Of a stretch of DNA of 64,000 nt, positions 54,144-64,000 are shown one piece after another. Origin of the DNA: Lumbricus rubellus (taxonomy: Eukaryota; Annelida; Clitellata; Crassiclitellata; Lumbricidae). Made by a program: the position numbers and the translations under genes. Positions within the stretch are counted from its first letter, which is position 1. Every line of letters begins with the position of its first letter. Under the pieces are notes generated by a model. It saw only the letters and a list, made by a program, of their open reading frames with translations. It was not told where the DNA came from and made no database searches. The stretch covers positions 16,171,620 through 16,235,619 of the forward strand of contig OX243814.1 of assembly GCA_945859605.1 (NCBI GenBank), in the 5' to 3' direction.

Positions 54144-54656
54144 AGTTCCCAACCTTTTTTGACTTTGGGGTCACTTTTTCTAAGTTGGAGGACACGATGG
54201 CCACTTTTTTAATTGAAGGACATTAGGGTCCACAAGGCTAAAATTGAATTAACTAAAAGCATAAAAAATTGTTATACGCAGGTCTATATCAAAATATAAT
54301 GTTTTATGTTTTAGAGACGTAGTAATAAACTAACTTGTAATGGAAAATAATTATGTTCTATCCTGTCGAAATTGTCAATTTTGTCTTATGTTTTTCGTAA
54401 TTCTTTGAGAGACGAGGGCCATTTTTTAGACCTGGCGGGCCACTTTTGGCCCGCGGACCACGGGTTGGGAACCGCTGGTGTAAGTGTAGCCTACAATGTC
54501 ATGTAATTGTATGATAAGATAAGTATATTCACCAAAATATTATTGCTAACCGCATCTTCGTTTACAGACATTGTACAATAAAATGAAATATAGTTAATAT
54601 ACATAGCGGATGATTACGGAGTATAGGCTAATGTAAACTAAGACCCAAACTTAAAC

Positions 54657-54872
54657 GAGCACTTATAATAGCGCCCCTTCAATATATAATATCTACTCAG
54701 AGGCGCTCGCGACTACAGCGCAGACACTAAATAAGATTTTTACGGCGAAGCGCATGAGCAATAGCGAGTGAAGAACTTGCTCAGGTATACTCGACGGTTT
54801 GAGGTAGATTCGAACCCGCAACCTTTCCACTCCAAGGCACCGAACGTGTATCCCTGCACCACTGCGCCTCAA
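54657..54872 (-). mobile_element. tRNA-derived SINE, full length
   Basis: Minus strand: gaggcgcagtggtgcaggga (A box), gcgggttcgaatctacc (B box), then the body with aaaaatcttatttagtgtct, gcgctgtagtcgcgagcgcc, gaaggggcgctattataag. The B box is better kept here than in most other copies. Confidence 0.85.
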
Positions 54873-55114
54873 TTATGACTGCGACAACTGCGAAGAATAT
54901 AATAAATCTATTGTTATCTATAAGCAGACGTTTTCTTGCTGTCCTTTCTATCGTCTTTCCCTTCGTAAACTACGTCACATCCGATGACTGTTATCAACGC
55001 GAAAGAAGCAGCGAGATAATTTATAATATTTGTTCTGCTAATGCAACGAGCGACGGACGGCCAAGTCAAGTGAGCACGAACGCTGTGCTGACATCCTCGC
55101 CATCGAACTACAGT

Positions 55115-55186
<72 letters not shown>

Positions 55187-56705
55187 GCCTATCTATAACT
55201 CTTGCTTATAAGCCGAGACAGGATATCGTCGGGTGTTCTTCTGTCTCCCCTCCCCCTCTCTTCGTGTTTGCTCAGATGCTCAGCTGTTCCGTTACTCGAC
55301 CACTTACCCTGTGGTGGAACAGACAGTTGCCTTGGAAACGACGGATGACGTATACGAACGTGATACGACAAACTTTCTGCGACTTTTTCTCAAGCGGTTC
55401 CTGTTCGCATCATATTTGCTTGCTGATGTCGCGATGTATGCAGTAAGATGACAGATAATGGGTTGTAAATAACGATAGTAGATTAGCATTTGTTTTTCTC
55501 CTAGATTTGGACAGCCCGTTTTTCAACTTTCTTATCTGAATGATTTTTATGTCCTCTGGTTATATCAATTATCAACGACTAAAACTCTGCTTATTTATTT
55601 ATTTTCTGAGAATCCACCCTGAACGAACTTTTTACATTTTGTATTCTACGAATGCACATGATAGGCCTATAGGCTTATGCGAAAAATAAAGTAATGACTT
55701 ATGTGCCTAATAATGCATGTATTATACTCTAAGCGTACTCTGGTTACAAATCTGCTATGGTCAGTCTGCGCAGAAATGGAGCATAACCTTTCTGGAGAAT
55801 ACCCGCTGTGGTTCCCCCGATGCGATTTTAACGATTCCTTTTCTATCTTTATTTTCACACTAATTTCTTTCTAATCTGTCTCCTCCCCCTCCCCCCCACC
55901 AACCTTCTCTCTTCTGCCTCTCTCTTAATCCAACATTGTCTAGGTCGATCGTGATTTAAGATATATTAAATTAATTTATGAAATTTTATTTATTTATTTT
56001 CTGAGAATTTTAGGTTCGGAATCGATTTTGAGATTTTCCTGTTTGTATTTTCAGATGTATTCTACTCTGTAGATAGGCTAATTGTCTTCGCATGCAATAA
56101 AGACATTAAAGTATTAAAAACTTAATAAAAAGTAACAATAGAGCAGATATCTGCAGTGAGTCACAGATAGGCTATGCACATTATTAAATCATCATCAGCT
56201 GTTGACACCACTGTAAATTGTGTACATTGTACAATTGATGTATACAACGTGTCGTCTTGTTGTGTAAGTGTGTGTGTTTGTGTGTGTGGCCTGAGGTTGC
56301 CTATGCTATACTAGCAGGCGTTGCAATAAATGTGTATGATGTACATCATACAGTTTTATGTAGTTTAGCTTAAACCTATAATATTATGCCTGTTTCATAT
56401 CGATTTCGAGCACTTCTGCAAATGTCATGCATATCATGCATGTCAGATATAAAGCCTAGTTTAAGTTGCATAAATCATTATTCCGAGTGCGTTCGCAATT
56501 CAAAACAATTTCAATCAACTGCTGCAACGTTGGCCGACCCACCACTTACGACGTGTTAAGGAATCTGGAATTACTTTGAACGTGTAAAAGGACATTGTTC
56601 TCACATTTTTATTGTCAAGCTGCTGGCAATCGCCGGTGTTCCAGTAATCCATACAAGTTGTCGGTTCAGATTTTACTGCTCTCTATCTCTCGGATTTAGA
56701 TTTCA
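54873..56705. other. Intergenic with a (CA)n tract
   Basis: The (CA)n at 55117-55185 is the only clear repeat. Frames at 54875-55198 and 55233-55451 have no domain features. No gene supported. Confidence 0.45.
55117..55185. repeat. (CA)n microsatellite
   Basis: About 34 uninterrupted ca units. Confidence 0.97.
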
Positions 56706-56713
56706 ATTAGATT

Positions 56714-57616
56714 TAGGGTTGCCAGGCGTCCGGTAATGAACCGGACAGTCCGGTATTTGCACAATCTGTCCGGTTAGAAATTTCAGGCATTACCGGACAT
56801 GGTGGTGTCCGGTAAATAATTATTGCTAGCAACAAGTGTTGGAGTGTATAGTTTCTTGGGTCCATAAATGGACATCTGTTTGCGATTTTCCAATTACATT
56901 GCCGTTTTTCTACTCCCTCAAACGCAGTCAAAGGCTAGGTAGGCCAATACACAGACAGATAAATGACTATGCCATTGCTTAATGTGGCTGGATACACAAG
57001 TATAATTATATATGAAGACAGGCCAGGCTAAACCATGTACCGTTCAGCTGTAGGCTACACTTGATTACAAGATATCCGATATAGGTCTATTAACATGATG
57101 AATGTCACTGCTCCAGATTTCTTCATAAGCTACATGATGTACGTATAGTCGTATACCTCAGATTAGTCATACCCTGCATTATTATGACCCTCAAAACATT
57201 TTATTTAGTAGGCTACTTAGTCCTCCCCGCACAGGTCTGCATATCGGGAAAGGCATCCAATCCACTCCCCTTATCTCTTCCCATCGCCAACTGCTCCGCC
57301 TCCTCCCACCGTCCCAAGACTTGTACCAACATCACAAGTCTCAGAATTAGGGTGACATCTCTCATCAGACTATTAATCTTCCACGCACAATCAGCTTTCA
57401 TGCATGACGACAGCTAGGGTTGCAGCATAACAAATTTCTAGCTGTTGCATTTTAAATAGGCCAACGGACCTCCCATAAGCAAAATCACAACTTATCTACA
57501 TGTCCGTTGCCAAATTAAGCTGGACAGCTTCCACGGCGTTGATATATATATATATAATTATATATATATATATATACATAGTCCGGTAATTAACTCAAGG
57601 CTGCCTGGCAACCCTA
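56714..57616. mobile_element. hAT-like element, 903 bp, non-autonomous
   Basis: Left end tagggttgccagg, mirrored at the right by cctggcaaccta-type sequence (reverse complement tagggttgccaggca). A perfect 8-bp target duplication attagatt lies at 56706-56713 and 57617-57624. The end TAGGG fits the hAT consensus YARNG. Subterminal ccggtaat and ccggac motifs recur near both ends and may be transposase-binding sites. Two small opposed frames (57184-57417 and 57213-57401) have no transposase motif. Confidence 0.9.
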
Positions 57617-57949
57617 ATTAGATTCCCAAGTACTTATCATCAGTGGGACAGGCTTCCTTAATTCCAACGGCAGAAACGTTTCGCAACTTTTAAAGTTGTT
57701 ATAAGGGAATATTCAGGAAATTCGTCTTTATATGCGAAGCAGTTTTATTTCTTCCGATTTCATTTTCACTCCAGTCTTCGAGTAGGATTAATTTACAGAT
57801 GAAACGCTGTTAGTTGCTTCATCCATAAAACCAGCAACGGTAGACATCTACAAATGTACGTATCTCTCTTACCTCTCCGCAGCTGTATATAACTATATAT
57901 CGATGGGCTATGCGTATATATGCCCCTATCTGTTTGTCTCTGTCCCTCT

Positions 57950-58222
<273 letters not shown>

Positions 58223-58624
58223 GTCCTTCAATCTCTCATGTAATCTGGTTATATTGAGAGACTTAGCCGGCGGCGCATGCTACGCTCGATATACGTGATT
58301 GTAAATTTTCTCGTGTTCGGGGTCATATGCGCATCTGTATGTCTAGATGTGCGCCTATGTACGTCTGCGTCTGCGTGTTGTGTGTTTACGATGTGCTAGG
58401 TCCATATCAGGCACTTCCCCCTTCAAGCCCCTTGCTAATTTAAGCCGACTTACATAAAATATGGCGGTGAATAATTCAGCGTTTAGCTCAGCATGGCATA
58501 TCCACGATGAATCACGTTCACTCTTCTGTCAGCCGCCGACATCGCAATGTACACTCAGGCGTTTGACAACTGCATAGGCCTACAGCTCTACTGAATGTTC
58601 AGTATAGGACATGTACACAGAATG

Positions 58625-58685
58625 AGAAAAAGAAGAAGACGAAGACGACGACGGCGATGGTGACGATGATGATGATGACGACGAC

Positions 58686-58712
<27 letters not shown>
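58625..58712. repeat. GAT/GAC trinucleotide repeat
   Basis: gacgac, gatgat and related units. Confidence 0.93.
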
Positions 58713-58716
<4 letters not shown>

Positions 58717-58876
58717 CTGAATTTCCCCTCCCCAAAAGCAGGTAGACTATATTATGTTATTAAACACTGGAACACTACACGAGCCGCTAAATTCCATGCT
58801 TGCGGTTGCTAGTGTATTAATATAGTCGTGCAGGTCTGTTGCACTGATATACTAATACTTATTATTATTATTGTTG

Positions 58877-59538
58877 TACAGGGTGGCGCAAAATAAACCG
58901 GACTATTAGTTTTTGCAATTGCATCGCTTAAATAATCAAAGTAATTATCGCCTTAAAACTATCATTAGACAGAAATGAAACATCAAGGATTACTGCCAGA
59001 CATTATAGCTCACTCTGGTCCCAATTTCACTTTCCAGCAGGATGGAGCACCTGCTCATCGTTCACGAAAAACAGTTGCTTTTCTCACTGCTCACGTTCCA
59101 GATTTTATTGAACCAGAAAATTGGCCACAGAACAGTCCGGACTTGAATCCCGTAGACTATTCCATCTGGGAATGCTTCAGCAGCTTGTCTACAGGCAGAT
59201 ATATTGAACATTTGAAAGAAGTTCTGACCGCATGCTGGGACGAAATCAGCGAGGACACTTTCAACCGGCTATTGGACAGTTTCGCAAGCGATTACATGTA
59301 TCATTGGTTATCGCAGCAATCGGAGGACATATTGAACATCACTTTGACTGAAATTTCTTACGCAACCAGAAAATTCTGACATTTTACAGTTCATTTAATG
59401 TTATATTAAATGCCAAACCAATGCCATTTTTCTGTGTCATTTCTGCCTAATGATAGTTTTAAGGCGATAATTACTTTGATTATTCAAGCGATGCAATTGC
59501 AAAAACTAATAGTCCGGTTTTTTCTGCGCCACCCTGTA
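58877..59538 (+). mobile_element. Internally deleted mariner-type transposon
   Basis: 662 bp including TA at each edge. It has long inverted repeats of 102 bp (58877-58978 and 59437-59538) that differ at only about four positions. Both begin tacagggtggcgca. The interior keeps only the C-terminal part of a transposase. The near-identity of the inverted repeats suggests recent activity or mobilisation in trans. Confidence 0.93.
58975..59379 (+). pseudogene. Mariner-like transposase, C-terminal remnant (DD37D type)
   Basis: 134 codons remain open. TFQQDGAPAHRS carries the second catalytic Asp (residue 23 of the fragment), and WPQNSPDLNPVDYSIWE carries the third (Asp 61). The 37-residue spacing and final D give a DD37D signature, as in maT-like mariners. 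The N-terminal DNA-binding helices and the first catalytic Asp are deleted; the apparent ATG lies inside the left inverted repeat and is fortuitous. A full-length enzyme is about 340 residues. Confidence 0.9.
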
Positions 59539-59544
59539 TAAGTA

Positions 59545-60490
59545 TATATATATGTGTGTATTAAATGTGCATGTGTATATAAACTATATATGTGTGTGCA
59601 TATATATATACATAATTATCAGGAGCGTGCGTGCAGTCGACAGGGGGTCGATTCGTACGTGAGGTCTTCAGACATGATTCTAATTATATCATCGACACCT
59701 TCGTGTCAAATTTCATTCCTACATCATAATGTAATACCGACCCCCAACAGACTCACACGACTAAGCATGCGATTCTGCGAAATCACACACACACACATAC
59801 ACATACAGACACACGCAAACACACCTACAGACACACAGCTACAGACACACACACAGCACCCGCACGTAGCCTACGCCGTCGTACGGAACACAATGTATGA
59901 TCGGCGCTTTTTAATAGTTGACTCTGACTAATAATAATTCATTACCGGTAATTAATAGTTTGTTGAGTAAGAATATGGAAGGACCACGAATGCTAAAGCC
60001 TTTATAGTCAGTTTATCGCTAAAGAATTTACTGTACCCACTTGCCTGTTAAGCAAGTATTAGCCCTCAGTTGCATGGCATCAAACAGAACGATTAAATAC
60101 ACATTATACGTACAGAAGACTTGTCGTTAGTTATAATAATAGATTTACACAACGAAATGTTACTGCAAAAGATATCTCGATTTCAGTAGTTTAGATTTAA
60201 TAATAGGAAACATTATAGAATGGTTTCTTTTCTTGTCCTCACGGAGGTGGCAGGAGGGAATTTCAGAGGGCAAATTCAATGGGAGAAGGATCTATAGTTT
60301 AGGCTAAAGTGGCCAGAGTTCATTCTCTTGTAGGCCTAAGCATGTATGCTTCGTCTAGAGCATAAAATCTGAGGTTGTATGCATTACTGGATGTTAACTG
60401 CATGATAAATGTGTGCATCGGAAAAGATAAAATAAAGGACTCGGCCAAGAGTCCGTCATTGGACTCTAATCAATACTATAGAGCACACAC
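59545..60490. other. Intergenic, nothing recognised
   Basis: Short TATA- and CA-rich stretches at 59545-59610 and 59784-59860. The plus frame 59554-59931 is low complexity. Confidence 0.4.
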
Positions 60491-60494
60491 ATCA

Positions 60495-60581
60495 AGATAA
60501 TCGTTATCGTAGTCTCCAGATTTCTTAAGTGCCACTCGAAAGCCAAGCGTCGGGCACCGGCTTATTCACGAGCGCTGATAG
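60495..60581. repeat. Short dispersed repeat, family B (copy 3)
   Basis: Matches 4678-4768 and 26247-26329: cgtagtctccagatttctta, cactcgaaagccaagcg, cgggcaccggcttattcacg, agcgctga. Confidence 0.65.
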
Positions 60582-61807
60582 ATATATATGCTAAGATGTC
60601 TCACATGCAGAAGACGTCTAATGGAATGCGATTAACATCTGTTGCGATTGCTTTCTCTTTACGGACGTATCACATGTGCAACGGACCATCACGAGAAGAC
60701 AATAAGGTTCTATAATAGCCCACACGTCTATTGTGTCTTTTGTCTTTTTCTGGTGCATGTTATACTTCAAGCGTGACCCTGTCCGTGACACGGTGCCAAA
60801 TCAGTTTATCACAACCTTTTCATTGATTCATTCTATAGTGTTCTTTCAGGAATTCTACTCAGGAGCGCTCCTGCCCATCCAAAAGAAAAACCACTTGAGA
60901 GATTTATGAAGCAAAGTTTGATTGGTCAGATGTGTAATAAATGTAACTTTGAAGAGAGTTAGATCTGCTGTAGATTGACGGCCCAATACAACCTATTGAA
61001 GACTCTAGAGTTTTGTAAATGTGTAGAACCGCAACTTTTTGCTATCGACCTAAGTTTCAACCACAATAGTAGGCTTAAGTCGCAGTTGTATTTAGGCCTA
61101 TTGAACGTTATTGTCGTATAATATCATAACAGTCATTCCTAAGATATAACGTATGCTTGTGAAGATAATAACCGAACAATGATAAACACGTCTATCGATG
61201 TTTCCAAAGCCTGCCATACAACCTTAACGCAGTCCCAATGTCTGCTTGTCTGTTTGCCTGTGTCTGTCCGTCTGTCTGTGAGCAGTCTATCTGCGAGACA
61301 ATCAACATAATAGCGAAGCAAGCAAATGTTTACAATCGAATGCATGAAACATCGAGTGATATGTGATGCAATTGCAACCATTCGTAGTGACAAAGCCACG
61401 TGGTATATAATTATATTATATACAAAATGGTTATGTGAAATTGACAATATTGGTAATTTACAGTAATGGTGTTGTAGCTTTAATATAAGCCTTAGCATTC
61501 TCATTCGCACAAGCATCGAAAATGTAGCTATGGCTTCAAACTCTGGCGGAGGATTTTGCTAGATAGTCTTGCGTGACGCGGCTGAGTTAGACTGACGGCT
61601 ATAGATGAGGGTAATGGGACGAAATATATATGCGCCAGAGAGAGCGTAGAAACATCTCTGCTCATGCAAAGAAACACGAGAATGCTAAGGAGGAAGAGAA
61701 GATGGTATAAGAAGGAGGAAGAGAGACAAAGGAGAAGGTAGGAGAGAAGACGGAGAAGGAGGAAGAGGAAGAGGAAGTGAAAAATAGAGCATCATAATAT
61801 CCACTTA
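60582..61807. other. Intergenic, nothing recognised
   Basis: No gene supported; a GGA-rich patch lies at about 61685-61780. Confidence 0.4.
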
Positions 61808-61895
61808 CTGGCGCTTCGGAATGAAACTCCGATGCAGTGTTCGCGCTGTATTGTCGGGAGCGCCTCTGAGTAGTGAGCTTGAAGGGGCTCAATAT
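61808..61895 (+). mobile_element. tRNA-derived SINE, body-only copy
   Basis: Plus strand gcttcggaatgaaactccga, tgcagtgttcgcgctgta, gagcgcctctgagtagtgag, cttgaaggggctcaatataa. Head missing. Confidence 0.75.
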
Positions 61896-61899
61896 AAAT

Positions 61900-63300
61900 G
61901 GAGAAATAAAATAGCTAAACATTACTACGCTACAGAGGATTACCTCTCACCCAGGGAATTTCCTACGTGCTTCCCATGGCAGACGATTTTCCAAAGACAT
62001 GCATACCACAGTTTGCCTTCCCAAGTTCCAATGGGTGAGTGACAAACTTCTGTAGCGCCATTGGTTAATCAAAAGCAAAGCCAGAAGCGAAGTAAAGGTC
62101 TAACTTCTATAGCGCCATAGGAGGATTCGGAGCTTCTACAGAGGTGAAGAAATTAAGTATGTAAGTAAGTAAGTCTAAGTAAGCATTCTTTACTAGCATG
62201 AATCAAGCGCTCGTATACTCACAAGCGACAACCATAAATACAGTGGCACAAAGTAGCACAGCGGTACATCAATCGAAGGTCGGAAAAAATTATAACCGAT
62301 GCGACTATTATAAACAAATTTTAGAGAAAGACGACTGATTTTGGTCACTTACGCTATTTCTATAGCCTCGATATGCGGAACATAAACATTATTCGTGCCT
62401 AAAAATAAATCAGGTCTTGGGACAAACATTAATATACATGCATTAAAGCCTATAATTAATTATAGCGCACCTAGACTTGCCTACTCATAATTAATTAAAG
62501 CACGTCATGACCACTCCTTACCGCTTCGTGCTCTCCATATTATACCTCGTGTCAGTAATATCCCGAGACTTTCGCCATTAGATGTCAAGCGAATAGAACA
62601 AATAGATAGTAGATACATTATCCTATTTATGCATATGTGTACAAATATATAGACCTATAATAAGTGTAGAATCTATAAGTATAAGCTATATAAGTATATA
62701 TCAGCTACATAAGTATATATCATCATACTTAGGCCTATATATATATACTTATATATACTTACTTATATATAATATAGTCTATATACTTATAGCTCCAATA
62801 TCCGTTTCTGAATATTTCTATCTATAGCGTTATTAAACTTCCTTACGATAATGAGGCAGACACGACACACGTATCTTACGTTTCAATTCGTGACTGCAGC
62901 AGTGCAGCACATGTCTGACATGAAAGTCGATACCAGTCTAAAAATTGTCATAACATCCGACTCTCCATATGTATACAGTATATTATGATTCTAGTGGACA
63001 TTAATGATAGTTCGTCTGACCTTATAATGGAGACGTGTCCAAGAAACCTCGTGCATGGACGTACACGGTACACTACACAGACCTGTCCTGTACCTCTCCT
63101 GACAGGTATCACCGCTATGCTATCTTTTGCTTCTCCTTAAACTCCAACGGCCGACCATGGCGGTGTATTATGTGCATTGTGCACCTGGTGAAGTGCCTTA
63201 ACTACATCTTGTCGGCCTAGGTATTTCGGCACCACGCAACGGTCTCAGTGGGTCCTGCTAAACAGTTCCTCTACTTGATCATATTAATTCGTTCATTACA
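61900..63300. other. Intergenic, nothing recognised
   Basis: Contains tagt/tata-rich stretches near 62640-62790. The frame at 63035-63220 has no domain features. Confidence 0.4.
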
Positions 63301-63304
63301 TGAA

Positions 63305-63352
63305 TTTATAAGGCGCCTCTTCAAACGTACTACTCGGAGGCGCTCCCGACCC
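63305..63352 (-). mobile_element. tRNA-derived SINE, short tail fragment
   Basis: Minus strand: gtcgggagcgcctccgagta, then gtttgaagaggcgccttata. Only the 3' end of the body remains. Confidence 0.6.
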
Positions 63353-63904
63353 TGGATGGCCAATTAAAACTGTCTTATGCGAGAAAAAAGGGGTCAGCTT
63401 CACATTTGCTGGTCACTCCCCATGGACCTGTGAGCTTATAATTGCACTGCTACAGTTGACGTGGGATACTTTCATCTTCTTAACTACACAAACAAACAAA
63501 ACTGTTCCATTATATATAAACAGAAGTTAACATTATAAACTGATCACACAGCCATAAGCCTTGACATTCATCCGTTGCTGAGAAGCACTATATAAATACT
63601 TTACTGCAGCAGTATACCGGTACAATACTTCGTGACAAAGTGCAATATAATTAAGCAATGTATATGACTTTGTATGCAAGGAGAGAGAGATTGAGCTAGG
63701 AATAGAAATAGCAGAAAAGTGTCTTTAGCCCAATGAACCGATTTCCCAGACTGCTTGAGTAAAAGAATCTGGTCACGACCTACATGATAGGCTACATGTA
63801 CAATGTTGTGCATGTACATTGTACATGTAGTCTATGTGTTGCGCCAACATCGAAAAACGCATTTTCAAAGAAGTGCGGTGATGCATTGAGTCACGCAACA
63901 GACG

Positions 63905-64000
63905 GGGAGAGAGACAGACAGACAGACAGAGACAGAGACAGTGGGAGCGAGAAAGAGAGAAACAGACAGAGCCAGAGACAGAGAGAGGGAGAGAAGGAGA
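63905..64000. repeat. AGAC/AGAG simple repeat at the window edge
   Basis: Degenerate gaca/gaga tract running to the end of the window. Confidence 0.9.

Larger units (their letters stand above)
47216..54477. mobile_element. hAT MITE split by an LTR retrotransposon
   Basis: The left 9 bases (47216-47224) and the right 329 bases (54149-54477) form one 338-bp element once the retrotransposon is removed. Restored left end cagtagttcccaacc; reverse complement of the right end cagcggttcccaacc. A perfect 8-bp target duplication gtgtaagt lies at 47208-47215 and 54478-54485, on the far sides of the whole composite. The ends resemble the ggttcccaacc class of hAT elements known in many animals. No transposase. 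Confidence 0.93.

Noticed and set aside
60830..60890. Another SINE body fragment
   Set aside because: Only ctactcaggagcgctcctg resembles the family; too short to support.

Overview
The window looks like a repeat-dominated stretch of an animal genome. It is AT-rich, has no operon structure, and is packed with microsatellites and metazoan-type transposons. The motif taggcctat / aggccta recurs throughout. A Gmr1-type LTR retrotransposon, a group described from deuterostomes, together with CR1-like LINEs, tRNA-derived SINEs, hAT and mariner elements, points to a marine invertebrate, probably a deuterostome such as an echinoderm. That assignment is inference. I could not support a single host protein-coding gene: every convincing coding sequence belongs to a transposable element.

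Layout. 1-8 kb: sparse sequence with two SINE copies, two hAT-like MITEs and a ~1 kb (TATG)n array. 8-16 kb: an RTE-like reverse transcriptase tail, a MITE carrying a (CAT)n tract, a 5'-truncated CR1-like LINE tail, a (CATA)n array, two SINEs and a GC-rich hAT MITE. 16.4-20.5 kb: a ~1.6 kb segment present twice in direct orientation, separated by a MITE that itself holds another nested inverted-repeat element. 20.5-36 kb: simple-repeat arrays, decayed minisatellites, one more hAT-like element and a second LINE tail. 36.4-42.6 kb: a near-complete two-ORF CR1-like LINE on the minus strand, whose ORF1 3' end has been tandemly amplified in the ORF1-ORF2 spacer. 44.7-46.1 kb: a decayed mariner-type transposon. 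47.2-54.5 kb: a 338-bp hAT MITE split by a complete Gmr1-like LTR retrotransposon. 54.6-64 kb: SINEs, a 903-bp hAT-like element, an internally deleted mariner with 102-bp inverted repeats, and simple repeats.

The most notable object is the Gmr1-like element at 47225-54143. It has 510-bp LTRs that look identical, a 5-bp target duplication, and one uninterrupted 1810-codon gag-pol frame. Its domain order is protease, integrase, reverse transcriptase, RNase H. This is the Ty1/copia order, although the sequences are of Ty3/gypsy type. It landed inside the left inverted repeat of an older hAT MITE, whose own 8-bp target duplication is still perfect on both sides.

How the parts relate: autonomous elements (Gmr1-like, CR1-like) encode their own mobilisation proteins. 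The MITEs, SINEs and deleted mariner depend on proteins supplied from elsewhere. Simple-repeat tracts sit at the edges of the segmental duplication and may have helped create it.
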